46,891 nucleotides of DNA from Emticicia sp. (GCA_017495105.1 JAFEIL010000003.1:1-46891); one strand, 5' to 3'; shown: positions 1-9,582, counted from the stretch's first letter. Notes: a model not told the origin generated them from the sequence alone. Made by a program: numbers and translations.

Positions 1-56
1 TAAAATTAGAAAATTATCGCTTTTTTGCAAATCAATTACTTTTGAGTATAAATGAT

Positions 57-608
57 TTATTTCATAGCTTTGGGGCTTATTCCCATCGCTTTTAATTTAA
101 TTTGTAATAAATTTCTAGCTCTCGAATATTGCGACTTTGATGTGCCTTCGCTAACACCGAACATGGCCGCAATTTCATTATGTTGGTAGCCTTCAATTGC
201 ATATAAGTTAAAAATTGTTCGACAGCCATCGGGCAAACTCTGCACTATTTCCATTAATTGCTTAAATTCAAAACCCGAAAGCGTAAAATCATCTTGCCCA
301 ACTTCATCGGAAATCAATTGACTATCAGTATGTTGCATATAATTTGGCTGACTTTGCAATTGCTTCAATGCTGTATTGACTACTATTTTTCTGAGCCATG
401 CGTCGAGCGGACAATCAAAGCGGAAACTATCTATTTTTAGGTAAATCTTGATAAAAGAATCTTGCAAAACATCTTCGGCGTCGCTTCTATTTTTCATATA
501 ACGCATAGCCGTAGCAAACAACTTACTTGCAAATCGCTCGTAAAGTTGCCTTTGGGCTAGTCGTTCTTGGCGAATACAAGCCTGTATTAATTCTTGTTCG
601 CTATACAT
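57..608 (-). CDS. RNA polymerase ECF-type sigma factor
   Basis: 183-residue sigma-70 family protein of the extracytoplasmic-function class. Region 2 lies at about residues 24-88, with the typical core-binding and -10 segment (YMKNRSDAEDVLQDSFIKIY). Region 4 lies at about 128-175, with a helix-turn-helix (HNEIAAMFGVSEGTSKSQYS). Regions 1.1 and 3 are absent and the length is normal for the class. It should direct core polymerase to a small regulon. No anti-sigma gene is visible; the next gene in its direction lies beyond the window edge. The closest relatives appear to be the Bacteroidota sigma factors with GTSKSQ in region 4, but the regulon cannot be told from sequence. The class assignment is secure, the signal sensed is unknown. 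Confidence 0.93.
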   Translation of the reverse strand: MYSEQELIQACIRQERLAQRQLYERFASKLFATAMRYMKNRSDAEDVLQDSFIKIYLKIDSFRFDCPLDAWLRKIVVNTALKQLQSQPNYMQHTDSQLISDEVGQDDFTLSGFEFKQLMEIVQSLPDGCRTIFNLYAIEGYQHNEIAAMFGVSEGTSKSQYSRARNLLQIKLKAMGISPKAMK

Positions 609-757
609 GAAAAGGGTATATGTTATGCTTCAACCAAATAGATTTTTTAGGGTCGATTACAATAAGACCCTATTTATTTTAAAATGGTTGGAAGTTGGTT
701 GCAAATATTTATAAAGTAATGTAAGTCTATGTTTTTCTTCTAAAATAAACATAAAAA

Positions 758-779
758 AGCCCCTCAAGATTGAGAGGCT
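758..779 (-). terminator. Rho-independent terminator after the 798-1523 gene
   Basis: Ten-base inverted repeat with one mismatch (758-767 with 770-779). On the minus strand it is followed by a run of T, seen as six A at 753-758 on the plus strand. It lies 19 bases past the stop codon of the minus-strand gene. Confidence 0.75.
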
Positions 780-797
780 AAGTCATAATAAATTTTC

Positions 798-1523
798 TTA
801 TCGGGTAAGAAAAGCAGGTGCAATAGTATCATTGAAAATAATCGAAGTGCTTACCTTCAAATTTCTTTTATCGATGCTACTTAAATAATTTGATTCGGTA
901 GGAAATTTCACACCGTAAGCAGTATCGCCATATTTGATGTAATCTTCAGTAATTACTTCACCCGAGCTCAGCGTAAGTTTTTTTCTTGCTAAAAGTCGCG
1001 AAGTTTCATCAAAATAGAGATTATATTTTACGCCTTTACCACTTAATTCTACATGAGTTGTTTTGGCTCCGTTGATTGTTTCGCTACCAACTACCGTTGC
1101 GATGTAGCCTTTTTCTTCATAATCAAGAAATGGTAAAACGTTTTCTTTCAATTCTCTACGCATATTTTCTTGCTCTTTTTCACTCAAACTATTGGTTTCA
1201 TATTGCGTTGCTTTATCAGAGCTACCAAGTGGCACTTTTCTCCAACCTTCTGCACCTTTTACACCAAATATAAATGTACGTTTCAAGATAGTTTTTGCTT
1301 TATATAAAGCAGCGTCACCAAATGACCCTTTTAGCTCAATATCATAATCAGCCGCCGAATTTCCACGATAAACTTGCTTAATTGAATAAGTAGAGACGCC
1401 ATTCCAAAGAGCCTTACCGCCGGTTGCTTCTATGTGATTATTGAAAATATCGTCGGCAGTTTGGGCAAAAGTGCATAGACTAATGAATATTAAAGCGACG
1501 ATTTTTATTGCTGTGTTTTTCAT
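798..1523 (-). CDS. Exported protein resembling outer-membrane lipoprotein-sorting (LolA-like) proteins
   Basis: 241 residues beginning with a clear signal peptide (MKNTAIKIVALIFISLCTFA, cleavage near residue 20). There is no lipobox cysteine, so the product is probably a free periplasmic or secreted protein. The mature part opens with ADDIFNNHIEATGGKALWNG and continues in alternating beta-strand patterns, including NLYFDETSRLLARKK and GVKFPTE. This is the style of Bacteroidota proteins annotated as outer membrane lipoprotein-sorting protein (LolA/LolB beta fold). It is a single gene between glnS and the sigma factor gene, with its own terminator. The fold is inferred from pattern similarity and the substrate is unknown. 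Confidence 0.6.
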   Translation of the reverse strand: MKNTAIKIVALIFISLCTFAQTADDIFNNHIEATGGKALWNGVSTYSIKQVYRGNSAADYDIELKGSFGDAALYKAKTILKRTFIFGVKGAEGWRKVPLGSSDKATQYETNSLSEKEQENMRRELKENVLPFLDYEEKGYIATVVGSETINGAKTTHVELSGKGVKYNLYFDETSRLLARKKLTLSSGEVITEDYIKYGDTAYGVKFPTESNYLSSIDKRNLKVSTSIIFNDTIAPAFLTR

Positions 1524-1618
1524 CGTAAGGATTTTTATTTGTTTTTGTTGTAAATAATAACGTTTTCTTTGAAGAAATTGTATAATTATACTTGAAAATA
1601 TCTTTTACAAAAACATAA

Positions 1619-1658
1619 AAAAACCTGCAAGGTCATTAGCTAGACTTTGCAGGTTTTA
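1619..1658 (-). terminator. Terminator downstream of glnS
   Basis: Perfect 10-base inverted repeat AAACCTGCAA (1621-1630) and TTGCAGGTTT (1647-1656), flanked by A-rich and T-rich runs. It could work in both directions but fits the end of the minus-strand glnS transcript, about 95 bases past its stop. Confidence 0.7.
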
Positions 1659-1729
1659 ACGATTAAAGTAACTGAAAATCAATAATAGATATATAAACAA
1701 CTGATGATCAATGTATTAAATCGTCGGAC

Positions 1730-1757
1730 ATTCAATATTAATCATTTAACATTATTT
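1730..1757. repeat. Degenerate heptanucleotide tandem repeat at the glnS 3' end
   Basis: Four consecutive 7-base words in register: ATTCAAT, ATTAATC, ATTTAAC, ATTATTT. The last contains the glnS stop codon (plus-strand positions 1752-1754). Words share ATT at the first three positions. The DNA is AT-rich, so chance similarity is possible, but it matches the period-7 repeats seen elsewhere in the window. Confidence 0.5.
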
Positions 1758-3422
1758 GCTCGCTTCTTTTGCCCATGTATCTTTCAAACCAACGGTTTTG
1801 TTGAAAACCAATTTATCGGCTGTCGAGTCAGCATCCAGACAGAAATATCCTTTACGTAAGAACTGATAAGGCGTGTTTAGCGTTGCATTTTTGAGTGCAG
1901 GCTCGACTTTTGCTGTAATCACTTGCAATGACTCTGGATTGAGATATTCTTTGAAATCGCCATCTTCACGGCTTGGGTCTTCTACTTTAAAGAGTCGGTC
2001 ATAAAGTCGAACTTCGGCATCGACTGCTTGTGTTTCCGAAACCCAATGAATTGTTCCTTTTACATTTATACCCGAAGTATCATTCCCACTTCGTGAGTTT
2101 TCAATGTATGAACAATGAAGTTCAATTATTTCGCCGTTTTCATCTTTTACAATATCATCACATTTGATAATATAAGCATTTTTTAAACGCACCATCAAAC
2201 CTAGCCCCAAACGGAAATATTTTTTCGTTGGATTTTCCATGAAATCATCTTTTTCAATCAAAATTTCACGGCTAAATGGCATGATTCTCGAACCGCTTTC
2301 GTGGTCTTCGGGGTTATTTTCAGCCTTTAATTCTTCAACTTGTCCTTCTGGATAATTCGTAATTACGACTTTAATTGGGTCAAGTACGGCCATTACACGA
2401 GTAGCAATTTTATTGAGGTGTTCACGCACACAAAACTCCAATAAACTTACATCAATCAAATTATCACGCTTGGCGATACCGATACGATCGCAAAACTCAC
2501 GAATCGCTTGAGCAGTATAACCTCGACGACGCATCCCCGAAATAGTCGGCATACGTGGGTCGTCCCAGCCATTTACAAAGTTATCAGTAACTAATTTTAA
2601 TAGTTTTCTTTTACTCGTAATGGCATAAGAAAGATTCAAACGAGCAAATTCGTATTGTTTTGAAGGGAATATCTCTAAACTTTCTATACACCAATCGTAA
2701 AGCTCACGGTGAGGGACGAACTCCAGCGTACAGATTGAATGCGTAATTTGCTCAATAGAATCAGATTGGCCATGAGCAAAATCATACATCGGATAAATGC
2801 ACCATTTATCGCCAGTTCGGTGATGGGTCGCAATTTTTATGCGATAAATGATAGGGTCACGCATGAGCATATTTGTAGAAGCCATATTGATTTTGGCTCT
2901 CAAAACTCTTGTGCCTTCAGCAAATTCGCCGTTTCTCATGCGAGTAAACAAATCAAGATTTTCTTCGATGCTACGCTCATCACGATAAGAACTATTTATG
3001 CCGGCAACGGTTGGTGTACCTTTCATTACAGCCATTTCTTCGGATGTACTATCATCGACGTAAGCCAAACCTTTTTTGATAAGATTTAATGCAAACTCGT
3101 ATAATTGGTCGAAATAATCAGACGCATAAAGCTCTTCGGCCCACTCGAAACCGAGCCATTTTACATCAGCTTTAATAGACTCAACATATTCGGTTTCTTC
3201 GGTTACTGGGTTGGTATCATCAAATCGAAGGTTTGTTTTTCCACCGTATTTCTGGGCAACTCCAAAATTCAAACAGATAGATTTAGCATGACCAATATGC
3301 AAGTAGCCGTTTGGCTCAGGAGGGAAACGAGTCAAAATTCGACCGTCGTTTTTGCCTTTTGCTAGGTCATCTTCGATAATTTGTTCAATAAAATTTAATG
3401 GTTTTTCAGTCGCTTCTGCCAT
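1752..3422 (-). CDS. glnS: Glutamine--tRNA ligase
   Basis: 556-residue class I aminoacyl-tRNA synthetase that charges tRNA-Gln with glutamine in the cytoplasm. The HIGH signature is at residues 42-45 within [16 protein letters not shown]. The second signature, a variant of KMSKS, is ITSKRKLL near residue 268. The Rossmann fold is followed by two beta-barrel anticodon-binding domains in the C-terminal half ([15 protein letters not shown]). Length matches bacterial GlnRS. The sequence HFRTGDKW-like segment [19 protein letters not shown] is the GlnRS/GluRS active-site region. Having GlnRS suggests direct Gln-tRNA formation. The start [10 protein letters not shown] is the only suitable one and lies in a 195-base gap from the divergent kinase gene. 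Confidence 0.97.
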   Translation of the reverse strand: MAEATEKPLNFIEQIIEDDLAKGKNDGRILTRFPPEPNGYLHIGHAKSICLNFGVAQKYGGKTNLRFDDTNPVTEETEYVESIKADVKWLGFEWAEELYASDYFDQLYEFALNLIKKGLAYVDDSTSEEMAVMKGTPTVAGINSSYRDERSIEENLDLFTRMRNGEFAEGTRVLRAKINMASTNMLMRDPIIYRIKIATHHRTGDKWCIYPMYDFAHGQSDSIEQITHSICTLEFVPHRELYDWCIESLEIFPSKQYEFARLNLSYAITSKRKLLKLVTDNFVNGWDDPRMPTISGMRRRGYTAQAIREFCDRIGIAKRDNLIDVSLLEFCVREHLNKIATRVMAVLDPIKVVITNYPEGQVEELKAENNPEDHESGSRIMPFSREILIEKDDFMENPTKKYFRLGLGLMVRLKNAYIIKCDDIVKDENGEIIELHCSYIENSRSGNDTSGINVKGTIHWVSETQAVDAEVRLYDRLFKVEDPSREDGDFKEYLNPESLQVITAKVEPALKNATLNTPYQFLRKGYFCLDADSTADKLVFNKTVGLKDTWAKEASK

Positions 3423-3613
3423 GATTCTATAAGTGGTGATGTTGCTTTTTTGCGAATTTAACTATTTTTTAAGTTTAAAGTTGGAAAGTGTCCATTTAAC
3501 CCAATAATTTATTGAATTAATTAAATAAAAAATTAAAATTATTATGTTTTTGCAAAACAAGTTTTCAACGTGACAACATAAAATAATGGGCAAAACTATT
3601 TCTACATATTGAT

Positions 3614-3633
3614 AGGTTGCAAACCTGTGCTAC
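3614..3633. repeat. Small dispersed hairpin repeat, copy 1
   Basis: AGGTTGCAAACCT forms a 5-base stem with a 3-base loop and is followed by GTGCTACA. A relative sits at about 20386-20408 (AGTTGAAAACCTGTTCTACA). Both copies lie directly upstream of a plus-strand gene start. The segment is read through by the upstream extension of the kinase frame, an argument for the ATG at 3668. Confidence 0.45.
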
Positions 3634-3667
3634 ATTTCTGATATTTACATCAAAAAACACTTCTTCC

Positions 3668-4510
3668 ATGATTCTGATTGCAGATAGCGGCTCAACCAAA
3701 ACTGATTGGCGAATTTTAGACCAAAACAAGGTAATTGCTCAAACTCAAACCGTCGGATTTAATCCATACTACCAAGATGCCTATTCGATTGCCAACGAAC
3801 TAAAGACTAACCTTTTACCGATTTGCATAAAAGAAGTAAAACAAGTTTTTTATTATGGAACGGGTATAACCAATGAAGAAAAGGCTGGTGTGATAAAAAC
3901 CGCAATCTTACAGGTTTTTCCTACTTGTAAGCAAATTGAAACTGAAAGCGATGTAGTAGGTGCGGCTCGAGCAGCATGCGGACAAGCCGCGGGTATTGCA
4001 TGTATTCTCGGGACAGGCTCAAATTCCATCTATTTTGATGGAAAAAAAACTGGTTTTCAAGTGCCACCGTTGGGTTTTTGGTTAGGTGACGAAGGTAGTG
4101 GTGGGCATTTAGGTAAAAGTCTGCTATTGAGTTATTTACACAAAGAAATGCCCCTCGAAATCAGAGTAAAATTTGAAGAAAAATATGGAGCAATGGACAG
4201 GCTTACAGTTCTCGAAAATGCTTATCATAAACCTTTTCCGAATCGTTATTTTGCTACGTTTTCAAGGTTTTTGTTTGATAATATCGAAGAGGATTTTTGT
4301 AGAAATTTAGTAGAAAACTGTTTCCTGCAATTTTTTGAAAAATATATCTTGAAATACCCAATGTGCCACGAAACCAATGTGAACTTTGTGGGTTCGGTGG
4401 CTTTTTATTACAAAGAATTATTGATAAAAGTAGCTGATAGTCACGGTATTAGATTTGGAAGAGTATTAGAAACTCCTATTGGTGGTTTGGTTGAGTTTCA
4501 TCAAAAATAA
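3668..4510 (+). CDS. BadF/BadG/BcrA/BcrD-type ATPase, probable N-acetylglucosamine kinase-like
   Basis: 280 residues from ATG 3668. A TTG 51 bases upstream is open but would add a stretch coming from an intergenic hairpin, so the ATG is preferred. The protein is an actin-fold sugar kinase. The phosphate-1 motif is LIADSGSTKTDW at residues 3-14; the central motif GTGSNS (about 114) and the adenosine-side motif GDEGSGGHLG (about 137) follow. Bacteroidota members of this family are annotated as N-acetylglucosamine kinase or BadF-type ATPase and are thought to phosphorylate amino sugars recovered from peptidoglycan or chitin. It stands alone, so the substrate is not confirmed by context. Confidence 0.82.
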   Translation: MILIADSGSTKTDWRILDQNKVIAQTQTVGFNPYYQDAYSIANELKTNLLPICIKEVKQVFYYGTGITNEEKAGVIKTAILQVFPTCKQIETESDVVGAARAACGQAAGIACILGTGSNSIYFDGKKTGFQVPPLGFWLGDEGSGGHLGKSLLLSYLHKEMPLEIRVKFEEKYGAMDRLTVLENAYHKPFPNRYFATFSRFLFDNIEEDFCRNLVENCFLQFFEKYILKYPMCHETNVNFVGSVAFYYKELLIKVADSHGIRFGRVLETPIGGLVEFHQK

Positions 4511-4572
4511 TTGTTGAAGTAAAAAACCATCCTTACTGGGAGGGCGGTCGGTCACTGCCTTTGGGCGGGGCT

Positions 4573-6696
4573 TTAAAACGAATACCGAATCTGTGCTTTC
4601 ACTTCGCTGCGATGCGGAGCATTGATTTGGTCAGTGCCACTGCCAATTGTGTTTACATTGTTGAGTTGTGTACGAGCATAACGCACCCACAAATCAAGGT
4701 TTCGGGTGAGGCTATAACGAGCAATCAGATAAGTACGAATACCTTTGCCCGAATATGCTGGCAACGAAACCGCATAAAGCACATCATTCTCATAAACATA
4801 AATTCTCGAATCATAATCATCGGTATTATAATAAGCGATTCTGCCTTTAAGTTGTAGCTTTCTTATTGAGCCTTCGAGGTCTTGCATAATTGCATAACCC
4901 TTTGATTGTGAGCGATTTGCGTACTGATAAGTATTCAACTGCATACGAGTCTGAGTTTTGAAAATCCGATTAACTGAAAACTCGAAATTTGCCAAAATAC
5001 TTTGTCGCATTACGTTTACCACAACGTCGGTCACAGTTGTATTATTCGGTAAGTTTTTACCTTTATGCTCTTCGTGATACTGGACAAAGAACAAGGCTTT
5101 TTTATTTGGTTGATACGTCATTCGGAGTAAATAATCAAAGCCACTTGAAGGAGCATCGACCAAATATCTCAGCCAAGGAAACTTAAATCGGTCATAGAAA
5201 GCACTGAAAGTTAAACCCTTTTTGGGAGAATATTTCAGTCCCCAATAAATACCTCGTTCGTTGATATTTCTACTTCCTTCGCTCAATCCATTAGCATAAA
5301 AACTATGAAAATTTTTATCGAAATTTCGGATATTTACTGCCCATTCAACTTGTCGGCTGAGGGCTGCCACAAAACCACCAATTGCCCCGATTCCACCGCT
5401 ACTTGAGCGTGCCGCTTCACCAAAGAAATTGAAGTTTTGCCAAGTATAAGTAAAGTTCGTGCCAACTACTAAATTTTGTTTTCCCGAAAACTCAAATTTA
5501 TTATATAAAACTGGGTTTCGTTGAAGCGTTGCATCAAATTGCGTATTGAGTAAAGTTGCTCCGATTTGTCCATTTTTTAACTGAAAAGTGGCATTTACGC
5601 CAATATTTTGTTCAGTTAATTGATTTTTTCGAGCTAATTCGGTTTCAGTTCGGTGGTAACCGCCCGTCAGAACCGAGCTGAAATAATCTTCCCGTTCGCC
5701 GCTATCTTCGCTGATGTTGGCATCTCGTTTGGTAGTTGAATAAAAGCCAGTTAAGTCGATTTTGCCGAATTGATAAGTGGCGGCTGCTCCTCTGAAATAT
5801 CCTCCTTCGAGCAACGAACCATAAGGACGCACACCCAAATTGCTACGGCGAGTAGTGGCGATGGCTTCGCTACTTTTGCCCAACGAAAACCCAGCCGACA
5901 TAATTAAGCCTTGCCCGAATTGTGCTTGATAATCGCCCAAAACTAAGTTTTTGAGTTTGCCTTTATTGCGTAATTGAAAATGAAATGTGTAGAAATCAAG
6001 ATAGTTTTTTTCGCCAGCGTCTTTTTCCACAATAAATCCTACTTGAAAGTCTTTCGGGTGGCTTAGGCGATAGCGTGCGTAAAGATGCTGTGGAGAACCG
6101 AGATATTTTCCTTCTTCAAAACCCCTTGATTTTTCTAAAACTCGACTATTTCTTAGTACAAAATAATGGTCAGTAGCATTGGTGAGCCGATTTTTTAAAT
6201 CTCCAACCGAAAACCTATACTTTATATCAACAAATGGAAGGAGTTTGTTTATCGTCTCTAAATCAAGATTTTGCACGGCTTGGAGTTCGTAAATGCTTAA
6301 AAAATCACCGTTTTGTTCTCGATGGTCGAGAATACTTTTAATCTGAATCTGTGAAAGTACGTAAAGCGAAGCTAAATCTTCGGCAGTGGCAGAGTTTAGA
6401 TTGAGTGGATTTTGGTAAAGTTGATAAAGTGATTCGTAGAGGTCTTCATAGTTAATATTTTCTTGCTGAACAGGAAAAACTCGCTGAATAAACTCATCTA
6501 AATTAATATCAGTCCGAGGACGATTTTGGGCAAAAGATATGGTTGAAATGAAAAATATAGACAATAAAAAAATCCTCCTTTGAAGGGAGTAGGGGGATGT
6601 AAAAAGTATGATTACACTCCCAAAACCTATTTTTTGATTCAAAATTGATAGATTTTTTTTCAAATGTTTCTTTACATCAGCTAAAAGTCGAATCAT
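4573..6696 (-). CDS. Helix-hairpin-helix protein with C-terminal outer-membrane barrel
   Basis: Up to 707 residues. A signal peptide-like segment (RRIFLLSIFFISTISFAQ) occupies residues 40-57, so the true start is likely internal to the long frame or a non-ATG codon. Residues 98-158 carry two helix-hairpin-helix units of the ComEA type (NLNSATAEDLASLYVLS and FLSIYELQAVQNLDLETINK). The remaining 540 residues are rich in alternating aromatic/glycine strands and end in a terminal Phe (IRYSF), typical of outer-membrane beta-barrels. Family members are common in Bacteroidota but uncharacterised. A surface barrel with a periplasmic DNA-binding-type motif suggests a role in DNA uptake or in scaffolding; this is inference. 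Confidence 0.75.
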   Translation of the reverse strand: MIRLLADVKKHLKKNLSILNQKIGFGSVIILFTSPYSLQRRIFLLSIFFISTISFAQNRPRTDINLDEFIQRVFPVQQENINYEDLYESLYQLYQNPLNLNSATAEDLASLYVLSQIQIKSILDHREQNGDFLSIYELQAVQNLDLETINKLLPFVDIKYRFSVGDLKNRLTNATDHYFVLRNSRVLEKSRGFEEGKYLGSPQHLYARYRLSHPKDFQVGFIVEKDAGEKNYLDFYTFHFQLRNKGKLKNLVLGDYQAQFGQGLIMSAGFSLGKSSEAIATTRRSNLGVRPYGSLLEGGYFRGAAATYQFGKIDLTGFYSTTKRDANISEDSGEREDYFSSVLTGGYHRTETELARKNQLTEQNIGVNATFQLKNGQIGATLLNTQFDATLQRNPVLYNKFEFSGKQNLVVGTNFTYTWQNFNFFGEAARSSSGGIGAIGGFVAALSRQVEWAVNIRNFDKNFHSFYANGLSEGSRNINERGIYWGLKYSPKKGLTFSAFYDRFKFPWLRYLVDAPSSGFDYLLRMTYQPNKKALFFVQYHEEHKGKNLPNNTTVTDVVVNVMRQSILANFEFSVNRIFKTQTRMQLNTYQYANRSQSKGYAIMQDLEGSIRKLQLKGRIAYYNTDDYDSRIYVYENDVLYAVSLPAYSGKGIRTYLIARYSLTRNLDLWVRYARTQLNNVNTIGSGTDQINAPHRSEVKAQIRYSF
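6571..6600 (-). repeat. GC-rich hairpin repeat inside the 5' end of the barrel gene
   Basis: On the minus strand ACATCCCCCTACTCCCTTCA continues into AAGGAGGATT. This is the well-known style of Bacteroidota intergenic hairpin in which a CCCCCT arm pairs with a GGAGG arm around a TTCAAAG core. Here it encodes the segment TSPYSLQRRI just before the hydrophobic core of the signal peptide and places AGGAGG eight bases before an in-frame TTG (about 6565). Confidence 0.55.
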
Positions 6697-6803
6697 AGTT
6701 GTTGGTTTCGTCTTCGCAAATGTAAAATTTTGTTTTTAAGCTGCCAATAATTGTGAAAAAATCTTTGCCTTTCTTTTAACCATGGATTATCGTCAGAGAA
6801 CTT

Positions 6804-8057
6804 TCAAAATGGTTTTTTCTCTAGTTTAACATCAAAAAGATCGCCCGAGCGGAAGTAGATAATTGTTGCAAAAACAAGCGTCATCATGCCTCCAAAAAGC
6901 ACAGAAGGAACAGCTCCTAAAAATTTTGCAGCTACTCCCGACTCAAAAGCTCCGAGTTCGTTAGAGCAACTCACAAAAATACCATTTACGCCACTCACAC
7001 GCCCACGCATTTCGTCGGGCGGAAGCACTTGCAATATGGTCTGACGCACAATTACGCTGATACTATCAAAAGCACCAGTTAGAAATAAAGCTCCTACTGA
7101 TAGCCAAAAGTTGGAAGAAAGTGCAAAAACAATGGTTGCAACCCCAAAACCAACCACACCAATGAGCATATTTCGCCACGCTTGGCGAGTTGGTGGGAAA
7201 TAGGCAGTTCCAAGCATTGTTAGCACCGCACCAACGCCTGGAGCGGCTCTCAAAATCCCTAGACCCTCAGCCCCAACGTGTAGTACATCTTTGGCAAAAA
7301 CCGGTAAAATAGCAATTACCCCGCCGAAAAGTACCGAAAACATATCTAGCAAAATGGCATAAAATAAAATTCGGTTTTTACGAACGAAGTCTATTCCTTC
7401 TTTTAAACTTTGGAATACATTTTGGTGAGTAACTGAGTTCTGTATAGGCTTTTTAGAAATCAAACATACCAAAACAAAAGCAATTCCGAGTAAAACTATC
7501 ACCAAAACAAGTGTATTGGTCAAGCCCAACCAACTATATAAAAAACCTGCCGATGCCGGCCCCAAAATCATACCCGATTGCCAAAATTGACTGCTCCACG
7601 AAGCCGAATTTGGATAATGTTCTGCAGGAACTAAAAAAGGTTTGAGCGATGACCAAGACGGGCCGTAAAATCCACGAGCGATGCCTAAAATAAAGACTGT
7701 TAAGTAAATAATAAATTTAATTTGAGAGATATCAAACGAATGATTGGCTGATGGAGAAGTAACCCAAAGCAGTATGAACGAACAAAGTACAATTACGCCA
7801 TAACAAATCTGAATGATACGTTTTTTATCGCCTCGATCAGCAAAATAGCCACCAAAAAGTGCTAATGAAATATACGGAATCGCTTCAAAAAGACCAATTA
7901 AGCCCAATGAAAGTGGGTCGTGGGTAATCTCATAAATATAAAAACTTATGACAACTTCTTGTACCAAAATCGCAACTGTAAACAGGAACTGAGCCGAGAT
8001 AAAATACCTAAATTCGGGAAAGCGGAGGGCTGCGTAAGGGTCTTTGGTTTGCTTCAT
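6804..8057 (-). CDS. MFS transporter, EntS-like exporter family
   Basis: 417 residues with about 12 hydrophobic membrane segments. The start MKQTKDPYAALRFPEFRYFI is followed by TM1 (AQFLFTVAILVQEVVISFYI). The loop between TM2 and TM3 holds the major-facilitator signature variant GGYFADRGDKKR at about residues 74-85. Further features are ARGFYGPSWSSLKPFLVP (first-half signature for the EntS/DUF894 branch) and LQVLPPDEMRGRVSGV in the second half. Relatives export siderophores or macrolides, but no siderophore genes are present, so the substrate is unknown. It is a single-gene unit on the minus strand between the barrel gene and dgt. Confidence 0.88.
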   Translation of the reverse strand: MKQTKDPYAALRFPEFRYFISAQFLFTVAILVQEVVISFYIYEITHDPLSLGLIGLFEAIPYISLALFGGYFADRGDKKRIIQICYGVIVLCSFILLWVTSPSANHSFDISQIKFIIYLTVFILGIARGFYGPSWSSLKPFLVPAEHYPNSASWSSQFWQSGMILGPASAGFLYSWLGLTNTLVLVIVLLGIAFVLVCLISKKPIQNSVTHQNVFQSLKEGIDFVRKNRILFYAILLDMFSVLFGGVIAILPVFAKDVLHVGAEGLGILRAAPGVGAVLTMLGTAYFPPTRQAWRNMLIGVVGFGVATIVFALSSNFWLSVGALFLTGAFDSISVIVRQTILQVLPPDEMRGRVSGVNGIFVSCSNELGAFESGVAAKFLGAVPSVLFGGMMTLVFATIIYFRSGDLFDVKLEKKPF

Positions 8058-8186
8058 TCGGATATTTTTATTGTTTGATGTAAAAACAACAGTTTTTTTC
8101 GGTTTTGAAGTTCCTCAATTTCCCAAATTGGCGAACTTAGTAAATCACACCCGTTGTTTGCGGTAAACTAGGTGTGTTACAATATA

Positions 8187-8214
8187 GACTGTTGACTGAA
8201 AACCGTGGACTGTT
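8187..8214. repeat. Heptanucleotide tandem repeat GACTGTT abutting the dgt stop codon
   Basis: Four 7-base words in exact register: GACTGTT, GACTGAA, AACCGTG, GACTGTT. The array ends at 8214 and the dgt stop codon occupies 8215-8217, so it touches the gene end without a gap. The same word family precedes hisA at 10835-10873. Confidence 0.7.
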
Positions 8215-9576
8215 TTATAACTGTGGAATCTGAATCCCAGTTATTTTTCGATAAAGGTCAATCGCAAATAAATCTGTCATACCCGATATAAAATCAACTA
8301 CCGCAAGGATATTCGAATAAACATCGCCACCCTTTTTGATGCCATATTGGCTTGGAATCAACTGCAATAATTTCTTCGATTTGGACGTATCAGGCTGCAA
8401 AACTGCCGAAACAAATTCTTTCAGTAATCCCCCAATAATGTGAAAACCCGCAATTTCGATTTCAATGACCGACTTATCATTATAGATTTTCTTGACCGAA
8501 ACCTCATCGATTTTATTGATTAATGAGGTGGTTTTCTCATCTAAAAGGTCAATCAAAGGCTTATTAAGTGAGCCATCTAGTAGTTGGTCTTCGTATTCAA
8601 AGAAAATTTCGGTGCATTTTGCCACTAATTTTCCAATGAGCAAAGCCCGCAAAAAGGCTAGTTTTTGCTTATCGTCTTCAATTGTATCCACTTTTTCGTT
8701 GATACTCTTTTTTCCTTCTTGATTTTCAAAGAAAGGTTCTAGCAAATTTCTTGCTTCTTGAATTGAAATAATATTTAGTCGATGAGCATCTTCGAGGTCA
8801 ATTATTCGATAACAAATATCATCGGCTGCCTCAACCAAAAACACAAACGGGTGGCGAGCAAAAACAGTCTTTTCTTCATTCAATGCGTGAATATTCAATT
8901 CACAAGCAATGCTTCGATAAAATTCAATTTCTGCGTCAAAAAAGCCAGATTTCTTTGCCGAAATAAAACTTTTTTTCTTAAATCCATTTGTCGAATCGGC
9001 AGGGTATTTAATGATGGAAGCCAAAGTTGCGTAAGTCAAATTGAGATTACTTTGATTGAAAATCGTTGTCAAAATCCTAAACGCATTGGCATTTCCTTCA
9101 AACCACTTAAAATCATTGAATTGATTTTCGCTTAAATTTTCATTCAGAATTTTAAGTTGTTCACCCTCCAGTTCTCTAAAAAAAGTACAAATCGCTTCTT
9201 CGCCTGAATGTCCGAAAGGAGGATTGCCAATATCATGTGCAATACAGGCAGTCATGACCACCGCCGAAAGCTCAAATTTATAAAATTCGATGGCTTCTTG
9301 ATTGAGTTCTTTTTCATATTTTTCAACGATTCTTTCTCCGATTGCTTTCCCAAGCGAACGCCCAACTGAAGCAACTTCCAAGCTGTGAGTGAGACGATTA
9401 TGTACAAAAACTGCTCCTGGCAATGGAAAAACTTGGGTCTTGTTTTGTAATCGGCGAAACTGAGATGAAAAAATCAATCGGTCATAGTCTCGCATATAGT
9501 CGGTACGAAAGTTTTCGAGAACGTTGCGGTGTTCAGCACCAAGTCGTTTATTAGAAAAAAGAGTATGCCAATTCAT
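8215..9576 (-). CDS. dgt: Deoxyguanosinetriphosphate triphosphohydrolase
   Basis: HD-superfamily dNTPase that cleaves dGTP to deoxyguanosine and triphosphate. The start chosen is ATG 9576 (MNWHTLFSNKRLGAEH), the usual start in Bacteroidota homologues. An ATG at 9597 is also open but lies in a perfect palindrome that looks regulatory. Conserved elements are RDYDRLIFSSQFRRLQNKTQ, the metal ligand His in NRLTHSLEV, and the HD pair in CIAHDIGNPPFGHSGEEA. FLVEAADDICYRIIDLEDA supplies the downstream Asp ligand. The 453-residue length is typical. It is a stand-alone gene that probably adjusts dNTP pools and can limit phage replication in some bacteria (known of the family, not shown here). Confidence 0.94.
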   Translation of the reverse strand: MNWHTLFSNKRLGAEHRNVLENFRTDYMRDYDRLIFSSQFRRLQNKTQVFPLPGAVFVHNRLTHSLEVASVGRSLGKAIGERIVEKYEKELNQEAIEFYKFELSAVVMTACIAHDIGNPPFGHSGEEAICTFFRELEGEQLKILNENLSENQFNDFKWFEGNANAFRILTTIFNQSNLNLTYATLASIIKYPADSTNGFKKKSFISAKKSGFFDAEIEFYRSIACELNIHALNEEKTVFARHPFVFLVEAADDICYRIIDLEDAHRLNIISIQEARNLLEPFFENQEGKKSINEKVDTIEDDKQKLAFLRALLIGKLVAKCTEIFFEYEDQLLDGSLNKPLIDLLDEKTTSLINKIDEVSVKKIYNDKSVIEIEIAGFHIIGGLLKEFVSAVLQPDTSKSKKLLQLIPSQYGIKKGGDVYSNILAVVDFISGMTDLFAIDLYRKITGIQIPQL

Positions 9577-9582
9577 TTTAGG

